Source of the DNA: Euborellia annulipes
Taxonomy: Eukaryota > Arthropoda > Insecta > Dermaptera > Anisolabididae
Reading direction: 5' to 3'
Length of the DNA: 64,000 nucleotides
NCBI GenBank assembly: GCA_023213315.1
Contig: JAKCPI010001602.1
Span: forward strand, 1-64,000
Below the pieces are notes generated by a model, which saw nothing but the letters and a program-made list of their open reading frames with translations, searched no databases and was not told where the DNA came from. The position numbers were made by a program, and so were the translations under genes. How positions within the stretch are numbered: position 1 is the first letter of the stretch; every line of letters begins with the position of its first letter. Shown here piece after piece: positions 62,525 through 64,000 of this stretch.

Positions 62525-64000
62525 GTAAATATTTAATTTTCAGTTTTACAATGCCATTGACCTAGGGTTCAGAGATAAAGCATTAGCTTCTGAAGCTAGA
62601 AGTCGAGGATTAGCATCCTATTCTTTTTGTTTCAATTTAATTGAGTACCTGGTTTAAATGGCCTTAGATACCGAAAAATTAGATCTTTTTTAAATAAGTA
62701 TACTGAAAATAAATAATTGAGACTTACCTTTTAAACAGCTGAGCTAGTTGCCTATATTCAAGGCGATGCAGAGGCATTAAGCTTTTGTATAATACAGTCG
62801 CAATATATTTTCCCTTTCATTGGTAAAAATATGGTTTTTAATGCTAAATTTATAATTTGCTCTGATCAATAAATATTAATGTTTACCGTTTAAGATGTCG
62901 AAGAGACCAATTAAACCAACAATCTATTAATAATTATTAAAATTCGATAGTAGAACGTGGTCTTAGCTGACATGTTAAACAAGGAAGAGGATGCAGCCAA
63001 TAATTGAGCCTCTATTTAATAATTAAACACTCTTTATCTGGGACGTTTCGGCTGGGACCAACCCTGCTTAAAAATAGAATTGTCGTTATTATTAATACAA
63101 ATTTTTTGCATTCTTCGTCAAGCGAATGTAATTTTCCTTAGAATACCTCCAAGTGAGCACGAAGTTCAGGCTTATAATTATCTTAATAATAACGACAAAT
63201 TGACCCCAGCCGGACGTTTCGCACCAAATAAAATAGAAGTTCGATTATTGACTGCATCCTCTTCCCTATTCAACATTATTAAAATTCATCAATAATTAAT
63301 TATTTTTTTTATTAGATCAAAGGGTTAAAATGTTATTTCAATATCTTGAGGTCATCAATTAATTTAGTCGGTCGTGAGATTAAAAAAAATAAAATACTCA
63401 TAGGAGGTGTTAGGTCAGTCACTAACTATTTAAAACAAATTCTCATTATATTTATAAATAATAAACAATGATTATAATATTAAAATGCATATTCAAATAA
63501 ATATTCGCATTCTTAAAATTAAAACTTTCAAATTTGTTAGACTCATAACTTAGACATTATTGGAATTAATGAAATTATTCAAATGGCTTCTAAAAAAGGA
63601 AAAAGAATTAAAATTATTGTATATAAATTTTTTCTTTTTTGAGAGATCTTAAAAAAATATTCCCATCAAAAATAAAATACAGTTCTATCAGGACAAATAG
63701 TAAAAGTTATTAGTCTATTATTATAGGCTACGTATAATATTACCTACTTACTACATTCAAAAAGTATTTGGTACCAAATTAATTTTATGAAAAAATCCTA
63801 AATAATTTGCTAAATAATCTGTTTTTTTTTTTTTTTTATCCAATAAAAAATTAGTATGTTAGGCTCAAACTTAAACTCTTCACTTTTCATGTAACAGCTC
63901 ATTTAAAAAAGTTGATCGTGGAAATTAAATTGAACAAACGCTATCTTTTGTTTTGTCTTTTCTGCTTGCTAGGAGCATTGCATAATATCCAAAAATAATT
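62525..64000. other. PSME4 intron running off the window
   Basis: No exon for the PSME4 C-terminal tail was found. A SINE remnant (62556-62690) and a repeat with GGACGTTTCGGCTGGGACC (63046) and a partial inverted partner (CCAGCCGGACGTTTCGCACC, 63208) are present. The open frame 63080-63295 lies in this repeat. Confidence 0.6.
62556..62690 (+). mobile_element. tRNA-derived SINE remnant (PSME4 last visible intron)
   Basis: It shows a tRNA-like fold: GTTCAGAGATAAAGC, an anticodon stem TTAGCTTCTGAAGCTAG and a T-arm-like AGGATTAGCATCCT. The tail TTTAAATGGCCTTAGATACC matches the end of the SINE at 18467. Confidence 0.6.

Noticed and set aside
63080..63295. Missing C-terminal exon of PSME4
   Set aside because: The peptide (SEHEVQAYNYL, LTPAGRFAPNKIEV) does not resemble the conserved PA200 tail and lies in a repeat with CGTTTCG inverted motifs.

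Overview
This is a eukaryotic nuclear DNA window, very AT-rich, with three spliced protein genes, all on the + strand, spread through introns and intergenic DNA packed with transposon remnants. GT-AG introns, tRNA-derived SINEs, hAT-type miniature elements, a Helitron-like element and a hammerhead-type motif all point to an invertebrate. I favour an arthropod but cannot name the species from sequence alone.

Layout. (1) 1-25704 holds the 3' five exons of an isopenicillin-N-synthase-like 2-oxoglutarate/Fe(II) dioxygenase (4308-25704; its 5' end lies left of the window). Its introns reach 10 kb and are full of repeats: a 641-bp foldback element, a head-to-head SINE palindrome, SINEs, and a Helitron-like element carrying twelve copies of a 117-bp unit that stops 29 bp before the last exon. 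(2) 25705-30154 is intergenic and made mostly of miniature elements. (3) 30155-35700 is a complete five-exon RNF103-type (KF-1) membrane RING-H2 ubiquitin ligase, predicted 661 aa. (4) 35701-41659 is intergenic and contains an inverted repeat with a nearly complete hammerhead ribozyme motif at 36613-36656. (5) 41660-62524 is the proteasome activator PSME4/PA200/BLM10. Thirty-two consecutive exons join in one open frame of 1779 codons; only the last C-terminal exon(s) are missing and should lie right of the window. (6) 62525-64000 is the following PSME4 intron.

The genes do not form an operon. RNF103 (ER-associated ubiquitin ligation) and PSME4 (ATP-independent proteasome activation) both belong to protein turnover, but I see no evidence that their adjacency is functional. 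The less ordinary content is in the repeats. There are several miniature-element families whose exact 8-bp target duplications can be read directly, a (GAA)n-tailed SINE-like retroelement whose extreme 46-bp copy still has a 20-bp duplication, a perfect 39-bp inverted repeat, and the hammerhead-bearing inverted repeat with several degenerate relatives. One real problem is in the gene models: the dioxygenase has a one-base phase mismatch between its last two exons. Exon limits were deduced by hand from homology, frame and GT-AG signals; no alignment or RNA evidence was available.
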